From Toxoplasma gondii ME49 (taxonomy: Eukaryota > Apicomplexa > Conoidasida > Eucoccidiorida > Sarcocystidae), in contig NC_031467.1 of assembly GCF_000006565.2 (NCBI RefSeq), forward strand, positions 1,412,448 to 1,476,447: a DNA stretch of 64,000 nt, written 5' to 3'. The first letter of the stretch is position 1. Each line of letters begins with the position of its first letter. The translations under genes and the position numbers were made by a program. Positions 10,600-32,761 of this stretch are shown piece after piece. The notes beneath the pieces were generated by a model, which was not told where the DNA came from, searched no databases, and saw only the letters and a list, made by a program, of their open reading frames with translations.

Positions 10600-11910
10600 C
10601 CCTCAAACTGAAAAACTCCGGTGCTCACACGCGAAGGATCACCTAAGAGACGTACTATGAAGGCGCGCTCAGTAGTCATTGCGTTCTTCATTGTCATTAC
10701 CCACTTGACTGTCGACAAACATAAAATAGCCGCAAACGTCTCAGAGTACAACCCGGGAGCTCTGCAGCCGAGCACATACACATCGGCTCAACACCTCTCC
10801 CATGCGCTTCCATATCTGTCGCATCTCCTCAGTACGGAATGCCGTTGAATCCAGAATGTAGTTGCGCCCATTCCTTAAGCATCAACTGCGTACGGCATCC
10901 TATTTTTGGGAGAACCAAAGGAACGTCCCCCACGGGACGCACGAACCTCGGGGGCCACAAACATCCCAGCGTGTGTCGCTGTTGTTTTGGTGCTTGCTTC
11001 CACGAGAGAGACAAATTCACCGAGGTACATGCTTTCATCCCTTGTTAACAGCGTAGCATGGGGCGTGATCTTCGCATGCTCATCATTCGCCTTGGAGGTG
11101 AGCTACCATCCATATCGCCTGGAGAGTAAGAGTAGCACACAGTAGAGCATCATAGACTCGGTGGCGTTCTTTTGAGGAAATACTCGTGTCTCGCTGGAAA
11201 ACTTTAAATTGTCAACCTGAGTCAAGGCAGCAGCGGCAGGGCATTAAGGACCCAGCCTTTCTTGCTCCTTGACGCGCCTCCTGAGTTATTGGTCTCTCCG
11301 GGATCCTCGCAAAATAGAATGGAACCAGAAACCTCTGAAGGTTGCAAGCTGTAATTGAGTTCTTCACCTTTCCAAACAAGACAGCACATGGCACATAGTG
11401 CCACTGCTTATCCATGTCCTTTCGAGAGCCCTTGGTTGAAGTATGGTCAACTAGCACGGCAATCTTCTCTCCCGTCACTTTGTCTGTCGCTTCAGAAACC
11501 ATGCATACATCAAACAAGCAAATTCGTGGCTCCCTCAGGAGCCGTCTCCCAGGTCAATCTTCGTCTCTAGCCGACTCACTTGACTAAAGTTCCAAAATGC
11601 GTGAGGATCTGGGTGTGGGCCTCTGTCGGTCACTCTTGACTTGGTCGACCGCCTGCCTCTCCCGCCATGACCCTCTCACACTCGTCCTGCATCTGTGCCC
11701 CCGTCACGCATTTTGCCCGCTCAACACATGCCTCTGCTCGTTTCGCCACGAGACCTCCCACTGGCCTGATACTCAATACGGCCTTCGAGTTCTGCATCGA
11801 ATGATGATGCAGAATGGCAGCAGCTCGTTATGCGCGGCAGAGCGCTAAGACAAGGGATGCCGCAGCAAGCTACCCCGACAAGACAAAACGGCCGGACAAC
11901 TAGAACTGAA
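10600..11910 (-). pseudogene. ROPK relic D
   Basis: A decayed ROPK copy on the minus strand. The N-lobe from 11517 to about 11215 is open and reads VSEATDKVTGEKIAVLVD, like the glycine-loop end and beta-3 region of a ROPK; the expected glycine-rich loop itself is degenerate. The C-lobe reads ESMYLGEFVSLVEA (DFG changed to EFV) and then PYAVDA followed by a TAA stop (10875-10877) exactly where copy A has DAWTLG. The signal-peptide end lies near 11900. Its 5' flank matches that of relic B. A translated kinase is not expected. Confidence 0.8.
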
Positions 11911-13776
11911 CGTTTTACCTCGACGAGCTCGGAGAGTTAAAAAAAAGCACCACGGCGGAAGAGTGTTTTGACTCATATATGGTGAAAAGGGAGACCTAAG
12001 CAAATGAGTGGGTTCGAGTAACAGGTCTTGTCTCCTGGCTGGCTGATTGTTTGTGGCTTTAAACCGTTCCATACCTCGCGGCGTGCAGTGACGCCCGGAG
12101 CTCTGCTGGGGTGTGACCTGGCGCTTCGGCTTATTTTCAAAGGAAATGTCAGCTGGCGCTTGGTGGTGTAGCGAGGAGATACTGCTGGCTGTGTGGCGAG
12201 AACCCTTGGCAAAAGCTGTTACGCGGACTGCAGAGACCAAGAGAAAGGCGTTTCCTGAGTGCCTTCGTAGAAACGGCGGGAACATCCTTGTGTCTTCAGC
12301 GGTACACAGAAAGTATCCAAAATGCGGAGGGAAAATACTCCTTGCTGTGGAGGCAGTGTGCCATGCCTTTCTAAATCCCTTTTCTGTCTAAAGAGTGAGT
12401 ACATTGCTTTTCTTCGCAGTGTTCCCCGTACCTTCTTTTTCGTCGCTCCTGCTTTGTTGGCCCCCTAATCACCACAGTTGGCCGTTGTGATTCTCACATC
12501 ACTAGCCGAAAACAAATTTCCTCGTGGCTGCCGCCTATCTTTCTTGGTATCGCGCGCGACACTAGGGGGCAGATGGGGAGTTTGAGTCTGTAAAAACGCG
12601 ACTGAGCCGAAGGGGGAGAAAGCGAACAAGAGAGACAGCGGACGATGCTCTGAACGGGAAAGTTGATGTGAATGCTATATATTTCATCTTTTGCTTCACT
12701 AACAATTTGATATTCAGGTAGTGCGATTTTCTTCCCTTCTTGTTTCCATCCTCAGGGGAACCTGTCTTTCCTCTTCCTCAAGACTTTTTCGTTTTTTGTC
12801 TGCTGTGCATTGAGAAACTCATGCATCGCCCCTTGGCTTGCCTCTCAAACGGAGAACTGAAACAGAAACCCGGTCTTTTTCTTATTCATGTGAAACACAG
12901 TGCCTCTCGCTGTCGCTGTTCCGCGCCGTTTCACGAGCCAGTTCTTCGTCTGGCTAAAAAAAGCTTTTAGTCTCTCCGGTTTCTGTTTTCGTTGTGTACC
13001 TCACGTGGTCCCACGTTTTCTGCCAGTTGAGTGCGTTTTTTCCTTTCGCCTTCTCATCGTCCGCCAGACCGCACCAGTGGGACGCCAGCAATCCTGTTCA
13101 GTTCCCTCTCCATTGGGTAGAATCGAAGTCGTTATACTTTGTCTTTCGGCTCCTCATTCACTACTTATTGTAGACTGAACGACCATCCCCGCTCCTTAGA
13201 AGCAAAGCGTTTTTTTTTGAATAGAAGGGCGGCGCCTGGCGCTCTTCTATTTCGGCTATTTATGAGTTTATTACGCGTCGGTCTTCTCGCTGTGTGTCTC
13301 AGTTCGGTTCTTTTGTGGCTCCGTCTCTCGTCTTTGGTCTCTGTTCCTGGATCTCTTTACAACGCTTTGATCACGAACTGCAAAGATAAACTCCAATCTG
13401 TCTTCTGCTTGGATTCGCCGTGTCGCCGATTTATCTGCCCGTTCTGCGTCCTGTTTCTTTTGGTGCTAGAAGCTGCCTGTCTCTCCCGTTTGTTCCCGAA
13501 GCTTCTCACGCACATTCCGTTCCTCCTTCAGTCGGTGTTCGATATGTCCTCTTCCTTCGCATGTGTCTCTTTGAGATTGTCAAGCCCTGAAATCAGTTCC
13601 GTCAAAGGCGTCCCGGACGCTTTCCGGAACGGCCGCCTGTCCATTTTGCTGGTGGCCGGAGAGTCGTCTCCGCCTTCCGCGTCTCGTCTTCGCTCAATGG
13701 GACCGAAGGTCCGTCTGTGATTCGGGGAGATTTGCCCTCCACCAAATTGGCTTCGGGCGCCGCGGGAGGACCCACG
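11911..13776. other. Intergenic region and probable 5' leader of the PI4K gene
   Basis: The first 230 bases are shared with the flank of relic B. From about 12400 the strand becomes pyrimidine-rich on the plus side, as is common for long coccidian 5' leaders. Open frames here are short, lack family features and are not called. The PI4K start codon at 13777 ends this stretch. An upstream coding exon cannot be excluded. Confidence 0.5.
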
Positions 13777-23802
<10,026 letters not shown>

Positions 23803-26227
23803 GAAGGTGCATGAGAAGCCGGAGCATGGTTTGCTTGGGATAAGGCAAAGACGTTCGCCGGATCACATGTGGAAGAAAATGTCTTTCAGGAGAAGATATT
23901 GGGATTCGGTGCTGGTGCATCCTTCACGGTCGAAGCACGCGTGCTTAGAAAGAGGAAAATCACTATCAGAGGAGAATATGCTGTCGGTGGAGGTTTGGTG
24001 GAAAGAACAAAAACGATCTGTCACTGGGGAAGGAATTACGTCAAGAGACGAGAGGGGGCCTCTGTTGGGGGGAAGCATGGCGCCGTTTCAACAAGATTCT
24101 CCCCATACATGTTAAATGAGACAGGTGTAGCAGAAAATCGCCCCCCTCGCTCGGGGAGTAAGGTGTACTTCCTTGAGGGAGGTCCTCTTGGACGTTCAAA
24201 GAAAGGAGTGTTCAATAATGAGTTTTCTCGTTACTTCATGTAGGTGTCAGCGGTGTGTCTGCAGCATGGTTCTGGGTGGTCACGCCCCTCCGTGGGCTCC
24301 CCTTCCTTTCTTCTTGCTGTCTCGCCTCTTGTTCGTTTCTGCATGTGTCGCCGTGTCTCGTTTTCCTACTCTTCCTCCGTTGCTCCCCGTTTTCGGTATT
24401 TTTTGTTGTTCCATACTTGCGGCATGAAGGCGAAGAACCTGGCAGCAATCTACGCAGGAGAGATGTAAGTTCTCTTCACTGAAGAGAAGTCAACCCTTCT
24501 GCAAATAAACGGGATGATATAGAAGCGAAATCAATAAAAGGGTCGTTCGGCTTCTTTTGTTTGGTTTCTTGGAGGAGTTATCAAGAACGTTTACTGTCGC
24601 ACGCGCGTGAGTGCGTTGGGAATTCACGTGTACGCCTGTAGAGGGATACCGACACAACTGAAACACACAACCTTTGAAATAGTCAAGGAAACTAAAAGAA
24701 AACGTTTATTTGGAGGTACAATAGTGTGTCTTACGTAGCTTCGTTGTATTGAGGGTGGATAGTGATTTTCCCTTGTGCATGTGACGAAGTTACCGGCTCG
24801 GCAAAGGAGAAATGGTAGAAAACAAGTTTCTCTTTTGGGTTAATAACTGTCGAGTGTCAATTATCACCTCATACTATGAAGTCACACGCGGGTCATCTGT
24901 CTTCCTTCATTTCTGCAATGCTTGCTCCCTTCGGGTCCAGGTACGAGGCGGATAGAGAACGTTAGTTCATGGTTCATACATAGTTATTCTCTGCAGTGAA
25001 ACCAGGATTGCAAAGAGTAGGCACCATTCTCGACTGAATCCCTTGTTGACCTTCAGACAAACGCATAGTCTTGCTTACACCCCTAGTCGTTTTTTGCTTT
25101 TCGTAGTCAGTGACCCACTAAGGCGTCAGTTGCGTGCAGAGAAGAGTGGCATTGACAGTGCGAACGATATCTTATCCTCCTGTACTAAATGTAGAGATTG
25201 GCCGGCTGCGTGTTCCCGTCCCTCACAGTTGGTCTTGGGTAGACGCACAAATGTCGGTGGATTTTGAACAGCGCTGGTATTCTCCCCAACGCTTTTTGAC
25301 AGGAGGCAACACGTTTTATCGTACGCGCAAGACAAGCAGTCAGATTCTTGTGTATAACCTACGGATATTATCGCTCTGCTGAACAGACTGTTTCACGGGC
25401 CAGTGATGTCCACATACATGCACTCAGTATGGGCGGCACAGTTCGCTGAGCACGAAGATTTTGGTCCCCGATAATCGCAACGGATTTTTCCCCACCATTC
25501 TCCACATACCAGTAAACGCCACAGCCCACTGTCCCTCCCGTCTTGGCACCCCTGAAGACATCTTTTTCGCAAACAACAGTCTGATCTCAAGTCGGGGATC
25601 CTCACCATCGATACAACTTGACTGCTCAATGTATGTCGTCGCTGCCCCCCCTACACGCCAGTCCATGCGTCGACTTCTATAAAGATGACTGATGCACGGC
25701 ATATACGAATATACCACTGATCTGGTCCAGCCAAGAGGAACGGCTACGGCTCACTAAACGGGTAACAATCGCAAGATCTCCAATGATATGTACGGCGACA
25801 TCAAGACGACCGCGAGTCTTTCATTGGAGGCGCAGCTTTCTTCAGGGAAGCGCAACATGGATTGCGTTTTGGCCGTAATGTAACTGTCACTGTTGCCCCC
25901 GACATTTGATGTGTTTCGTGTTTCCCGTCAGCGCGTAACAGGGGTAAGTCGGTGACAACGGAAGCATATCGACGTTTCATGCTTTCAACACATACTGTGC
26001 GTGAATGGTGCTCAAATTCGAGCCTACAGACATCCACGAATGGCGCTCAAATTCCAGACTTCGGACATCCAGGTGACAGAGCACCGAGGTGATACGTTGC
26101 GAGGTTGCGCCACGCAGACACTACGTTCTTCAACGCCACCACCACCCCGACCGCCGGCAACTGCAGAGCACCGCGAACAGCGTCCGCGTATACTAACTGC
26201 ATCGCTACCGAGCATGCGCATCTCCTC
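23803..26227. other. PI4K 3' region and spacer
   Basis: No second gene recognised. The first few hundred bases should be the PI4K 3' UTR. About 24250-24480 is pyrimidine-rich and contains a short frame ending AIYAGEM, which I cannot tie to any family. From about 25950 the sequence is the 3' flank of ROPK relic E, shared with the flank of relic C. Confidence 0.5.
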
Positions 26228-27700
26228 TCAATTCATCTCCCAAGACGCGTTTGCTTCGGCATCGAAGACATCATAGAATTCAAGTGGCATGCCGGTGGCT
26301 CCTCTGGATACTAAACCGTCACACCCTTTGCCGCCTATGCCTTCGACACCTTGAGAAGTTCCCCGTGGTGGCAACACCGTCTCTTCTTGTTGACGTTCCA
26401 CCATCACGGTAGAGCGGCAAAGCAGTGGACAGCTCTTCTGCCATCGCTTGTTACTAAGTAGTCCTAAGGCTTGCAGTGCGAGCGGGCGGTCCCTGGCGAA
26501 ACGTTTAAGAAACTGGTGAACGAGGAACTGAACCGGTTGTGGCCCATCCTCGCTTGTTTTAAAAAGGGGAAGTATACTATGTCCGACAGTGTCGCCGGTC
26601 TCCGGCGCCTTGTTCCACCATGTCCAAAAAGCAGTCGCTCCCAGACCCCAAGCATCAGGTGCACACGTTAACATGACCTCTGAAAGGACTACAAAAACAT
26701 CTGGTGGTGCAAATTCCTCGTGGGTAGCCAACACCCCCCTGAATCCGTCCTTCTTCACGGCCCCAAATGCACCCAAGGATACACTCCCGTCAGTCGACAT
26801 AAAAAAGTTCATGAGCTAGATACTGCTGTGCGCAGCGCCTAGGTCTTTGAGCCTGGCCACCAGTCTTAATGCATAAATACTGAGTTGCAACCGAGCATGG
26901 TGGGCATGGTCGCTGAATTCCAACCGGTGACGAAAAACAACTGAGACGGATTTCCGGGCATTCACTGACGTTAGAGGAAGCAGCAGGAAGCGGTTCACTA
27001 TCCAAGCGCTCTGGTATCCGAAATAGCTCTCCCGAGATGTCGGCCATCGAGGTGCCCTCACCAAATCGGTAGGGACAGCAAACATTCAATACCGTTTAGT
27101 TAGTTTGGAGCTCCTCTCTTTTGAAAACAACCGAACGCAGAACGCTTCGTCGCGTGTCGCATCCAGGTACTCTCTAGAGGGCTAGTCTATACTGTCGCTA
27201 ACCCTCACACCAATCCTACCTTGCGTCGCTTGATTTTCTCATCGAAAAGCATTTATTCATCGACCCTGTAGACACGCCGCGCCCTCTTAAGCCGCCGGTC
27301 AGGTTGGCCTAGTTCCGAAACCACTGTCACAGCATCACCCTCAGCCTACAACGCATCCGATACCATGCCATCAGATAAACATCTGTTTGGAACTCCACCG
27401 GGTTCCCGATGTCCGGGCATTGCAAGTACTTGGTGGATAATGCCGTCTCCAGGATCTCTGTCACGATGAGAGAAGGGATTCGTCTCGAGGTCTACAGGAT
27501 GTTCGTCTAAAAAATGTCTCCGCCAAAATATCCAGTACAATAAGACAGTGCCGCTGGAGAGTCGTGTCGGGCAAATCTTGCAGCTCGCCGCGAGTGCTGA
27601 AGCAGTCGGGTATGTGGAGCACCCTCCACAGACCATGAAAACTGTTCAGAGGTCACACGCATACTGAACAAGCCTCCTAAGGATAGGTAGACGGGGAACT
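26228..27700 (-). pseudogene. ROPK relic E
   Basis: On the minus strand, 27085 to 26228 reads as one ROPK C-lobe interrupted by a single in-frame TAG (26816-26818). Upstream of the stop is NRFLLLPLTSVNARKS then ALRLVARLKDLGAAHSS; downstream is MNFFMSTDGSVSLGAFG, then APDAWGLGATAFWTWW. Relative to copy A, the catalytic loop HGK has become HSS, DFG has become AFG, and DAWxLG is kept. The N-lobe (27100-27650) is only recoverable in broken frames. The leader near 27640 ('ttcagaggtcac') matches copies A and C. This copy lies on the far side of PI4K from the others. Confidence 0.78.
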
Positions 27701-30636
27701 GACATGGATATCATAAAACACTCTTGCGGTCTGCTGACCTGCATCTTGCGAGAACACCTGCTCACCCCCCTTCCCGAAAAAAGAACGACTGCCAACGCAG
27801 GGTTCGAAGACCCGTTTCACATAGACCGCCCGGTCACTTCAGGTGGTCCATTAAACATTGGCGCGACCTCAAAATAGGAATATTTCCCCAAAATGTATTT
27901 CCAGCTGAACAAAGTGCGTACAACAATTTCGGCGTTACCTAAAAACATGCTGCCACTATTCTCTTGGGAATAATAGGATGATGCATCCACGGAGACAAAA
28001 CGGCACGTCTCGGGATGTAGACAAATAGTTCAACCCGGAACGAAGCCCTCGGAATCTACAGAGCATCTGTATACAATTGGCCTATTCCTTTTCTCCTGAA
28101 AGAAAGTTGAGCCTCGTTAGAGAAAAACAATTGGGAGAGGATTACCATTGCGGCGGGAAAAAAGCACCGTTTCCTGCCCACATTGGACTCGCCTGCACAG
28201 AAGACGGAGACACGCTGAACTTTGGCGGAAAGGATAAAAACACACCGAAGACTGTAGATTTCGCCGACTCCTTCTTCATGAAAACATTTGGTGACGTCTA
28301 GTTTTAATTTTTCAACCAGCTTCCTTCAAAGAGTCTGCCGTTGCCATGAGGCGTCTGACACTTATAGGGCGTTCTCGATGGATAGGGGTGAGGGGCGTTC
28401 CAGGACTGAATAATTAAACTTACTTGGCTGGCGCTCGGGGCGGCTCCGGTATCGCCCTGTCGTAGCTCGGAGCAGCACATTGCATTCCGTGGACTGTAAT
28501 GGGCTAGGCCCGTCCCTAGTGGGTGGCTCCACAGCTCAATTTCTGATCAGCGGCTTGTGCTTGCGCGGCCGCTATCTTTCTATGACGCATTTTTACAAGG
28601 TTTCTTGTCAGGAGCTAGTTTGCCATTTTCTAGCCTGTAGATATTTCAGTATTGTGATATGTCATGGTTTTGTATTGTTTAAAACGGTGATCCGTCATTG
28701 TAGCATTCAGAGCTGTATGAATTCTTGTAGGAGGCGTGTCTTATGTCCACCAATAGATAGATCCAGTGCTGCCACTGCTACAGACGACTGGTGATCTTCC
28801 ATAAGTATCTAAGTACTGCCTAGTAGCTTGCAGCATTCACGACAAGACAGACTCCAGTGTCGTTAGATGGCTGGTATGTTAAAAGCCAGTGATACATCAG
28901 AAATCGGTTATTGCGGAGGAGGAGCGCCACTGAATACGCATCGCTTTTTCAACGAACTAACAACAGGATTGATTAGTACCGTCGTTGCTTTTGATTTTTC
29001 TTGTTTCTAGCCTTCTAGGTGCTCATTCATAGATGTCATTCATACATTAGCAGCCCACCTGAACGTATGGAGAAAACGTTTCAGCAACCTCCAACAGGTA
29101 AAAGGGTTGTATTGCAGCATTTGACATCAAGACTATTTCACATTTGCTGTTATAGACATTATATATGTATTGCTCTAGTGTGTACCCAAAGCGAGAGAAA
29201 TCTGAAAGCTATCGCATTCAAAAGTCTTCTGTCGGCTGTTGGCGTTATTAGTGAGCCGCTTCGGAGGAAGGAGCGGAGATTGACGGAAGGGAAAGGATAG
29301 GGCAATGAAATGTCCATCCCAGTTTGTCTCTGTTGACGTCTGTCGTCTCGCGACTGATTTGCAGTTTTCGGTCATTGACAGCATGAGAGAAAGAGAAGTA
29401 CTTTCTCCTATGTAACTGGTGTCTTTTCAAGACGCAGTGTCTGAGTAGCATGATGGGCTAAACTGCTGGCGATCCCGGTTGGTGTTGCACCCGCCTGACC
29501 CAGCCAACTGTCCTGACCCGGTAGTGTCAACTCACATCCGAGAGCAGTTTTTAGTTCTGTCTTCGTCAGGTGAATGTTTTTGAAGACCGCTGCCTTACTG
29601 CTGGTATAAAACGCCTTAGTCAACCGCCTTCAACAAGCATGGATTTTCATGAGGATGCGCATCCCGGAATGACACGACATTTTGCAGCAACTGTTCACAT
29701 GTGTTTCTCTGGCAAAGGTGCACGACAATCCTCCCCGAATTCTCGTTAGGCGGCATCAGAACTTCAAAATGGAAAGCTGTATCCGAGAGCGGAACGACTG
29801 TGTTCCTGCCGTGCGCGTCGGTGACAGTAGTGCCCTAAACGTAGGATGTGCAGTACCTGTAGATCGACTTGAAAAAAACATTTTTTAAGTGTGCACTCCG
29901 TTCCACATGATGGCGCTGATGCCGCTCTGTTGACCCGTGATCGAGATACAGCAGAAAAGGCACGTTCCTGCCCGTTACGAGAGGCACAGAGAAAGCCTAC
30001 CCAGCGAAGAATTCTGCTTCATCTGTCATCGAGAGAATTGAATCATTTTTCAGAGAGTTCTTTTGTCCATGGCGACACTGAATTGGTTCTTCACATGCGG
30101 AAACAGAGAATGACTGGAGAAAAGAGGGAGGCTGGATGAATCTATTTCTGCTCCCTCTACATTTCTTGGCAGGATTTGGCTACCCTTTCCCTATATTTTT
30201 GTTTACTTTCCATCTTTTGTTGTGCCCCTTCAATGAACTAACGAAAGAACAACGAAGAAGGGGCGCCTTCCACTCCTCCCTCCCTTCCCCCTCCACTCGG
30301 AGTTCGCTTTTTCCCTCGCAATTTCGTGATTCCTTCCTTTATTCTTTTCACAACCTTTGGAAGGAAAAACCCCTTTGTGATTTCACAGGGAACCTGCTAG
30401 CAACGCATGTGATTTAAAATTGGGAATTTGTTTGCTTTCGCATGCATATATATATATATACACAAATATGTGTACATCAAGCATATTTATACGTCCACAT
30501 ATTTATACACCAGCGGACAAATACGATTTTTGCTTTGATATGTGTTATATATATATATATATATCCCCTCCATGTAAAGGACTAGCAGGTTATACGTTGT
30601 CCCTGTTCATACGTAACCAAACAAAAAGTCAAAATA
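27701..30636. other. Gene-poor region with AT microsatellites
   Basis: No gene can be supported. Open frames are short, start and end without splice-consistent neighbours, and show no recognised domain (for example 28077-28301, ending FFMKTFGDV). AT repeats occur at 30445-30460 and 30545-30564. Confidence 0.5.
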
Positions 30637-32131
30637 GCTTTAATAATAAATTCTTCCGTTCAGGAAAAAATTTCTGAGCGTGATGGGCACGCGATGTTTT
30701 CGCAGTATAAGAATTCGACTGATCATGAGAACGCATACAACAACCGTGGGACAAACTACAGCAATAATGAGTTCCACCGGATCTTTCGGAAATACTAGCA
30801 TAAACCTGTCTCTTAAACTGTTGGTTAATCCAGAGAGAGCAGAGACGCCGAATGGGATGAGGAAGAAACGGACGATCATGCTGCATGCAGAAACAGTACA
30901 GACACAGGACACCAATAAGTGGAAGAAGCCAACATGGTAACTTGTGTCTACCTACTACTATTTTGTAAGTGAGTGATTCGTGTTCACATCGATAATATGT
31001 CCATGACACAGTGGGTGACTGACTCTACACAGGGAGACTCAGTGATGGCCAACCAGAATTCTGTGCCGGTTACAGACACATATGATCTGCTCCTGTTGCT
31101 AGGTGAAGAAAACGAGCTTCCTGAAGAAACGATGGCCCGTGTTTTTGAAAATATACTTGGTTTCTGTCGCTTTGGCTTTCGGATAACATTTCCCCCTATC
31201 GCCCAAGTGGCGTTGGAACCCGTTCCGTTGTTTGGAGACATGTATACTAAAATCCTTTCCTCTTCAGAAATATCCAATATTAACTAGTTTTTCCATTGTG
31301 AGATGATTCATTTTCATTCAGAAACAACTCAATAGCGTTTGAACGTGGTTGCTCTACGCGTGCTAATATTACAGTCCGTTTTTTGTGCTGCTACATCCCA
31401 GTGGCTCGTATCCATTTAGGACAAAGTGATACCAAACATATTCTTTTTCTTTTTTCTCCCAGTTCCTTTCCTTCTCATCCTTACCCTACGTCGGGATATC
31501 CTCTGTACATGATTGCTCGGTACGCGTTTGCGTTCAGTCCCACCCCGACCAGGGCCCCAGCCACCACCGCGCTGACCCACACGAGCTTTCTGACCTTGGG
31601 TGCCGTTAAAGCAACAATGACGACGAAGTAGGTTAGGTACACCCACAAAATCATGAAGGGAAGTTCCGTAAACTCAAGGAGTTGCCTTGTTGTCAGGGAG
31701 AGGTTGAACGGATTATATGGCACATAGCCGGACTTCAGGCGCTTGGCTATGTGTGTCGGTAATTGCCCTGCCACGGACTTCACCGCAGTCGCTTGACATA
31801 GGTCCGTTGTGGACAAGTTTGATCCATTTGGAAGCGCTTGAGCTTCTACGTCGCCAGGATGATTCTCAAAAAGGTGTAGCTGGTTTTCTGTAGCTTCTGA
31901 ATGAGATGAGGGATTGTTCACGCCCTTCTGTCCCAAACATGGTGTACACATAGCTTTGGAATGTGGCGAAGAGAAAGTAACGACGTCTGCAGACGACTCA
32001 ACCTGCGGTGGGATCGTATCTGATGTGGCTTCCGTGTCACAGGAATAAACCTGGACTGTCTCATTTTCTCTTCCCTCTTCCATTCTTTTTTCTTTTCTAC
32101 ACGTCGTCACTTCCAGAAGAACAGGATGCAC
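30637..32131 (-). CDS. Possible multi-pass membrane protein (unidentified), exon structure uncertain
   Basis: The 5' exon on the minus strand (32131 to about 31485) is open for over 200 codons. The preferred start is the second Met (32083, context aaagaATGGAAG). It encodes a polar N-terminus, then a cytosol-like stretch LKSGYVPYNPFNLSL and two hydrophobic segments (ILWVYLTYFVVIVALTA and VSAVVAGALVGVGLNA). It ends at a good donor (gtaagg at 31484-31483) or a weaker one 8 bases earlier. A second open stretch, 30980-30637, also encodes hydrophobic segments (FFLIPFGVSAL; IIAVVCPTVVVCVLMI) and ends in TAA, but two frames are membrane-like and I cannot fix the join. I do not recognise the family. 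A roughly four-helix membrane protein is the best description. Confidence 0.45.
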
Positions 32132-32726
32132 AGTGTGTCTCGGAGCACCTCGGAAAAGTGCAATTGCCAGATTTCCGTATTCACGCAGAAGCTAGACTAG
32201 CTCTTCACGCTTCACAAACGCCTCAATCATACCGGGTTGTGTCGTGTGCATAGTCAACTGCACGCATGAATGCTCGGACCTGTACAGGTGTGCCGATTTA
32301 ATGTATTTACCAGTCAGCTTTTCTAGTTAAAGATCTCTATATACATCTATAGCCCTTGCATAGATGGCAGTGGGGGCCGCTAGTTGGTACTCTGTGAAAG
32401 TCGTAGAGTTTTTTAACTTCCCGCGACAAAACACTTTATCTGAGGCTTTATATTGGCAGCCCTCGGTCCTCTTTTTACCGCAACACCTGGCGCTTTGACC
32501 TTCTGTCTCCAGCGTCCTCAGAAGACAACGAGGTTGGAAGTAGAAAATTAGTCTAGTGTTTAGATTTGAAGATGAGGAGGATTGAAAGAGAGTTTTCTCG
32601 AAACAAAGATATCAACGAGTCTGCAGGCACACAAACGCACCAATCAACGGCGATCGCAGGTTGTCTGTTTGTGCGGATGTGTGCGTGTATTGTATATGAA
32701 CAAACATGCGTATATACATATTTGTG

Positions 32727-32761
<35 letters not shown>

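Noticed and set aside
13139..13720. 193-codon plus-strand open frame with hydrophobic stretches
   Set aside because: Falls in the pyrimidine-rich leader of PI4K; the Phe/Leu/Ser composition comes from T/C tracts, and it ends just before the kinase ATG in another frame.
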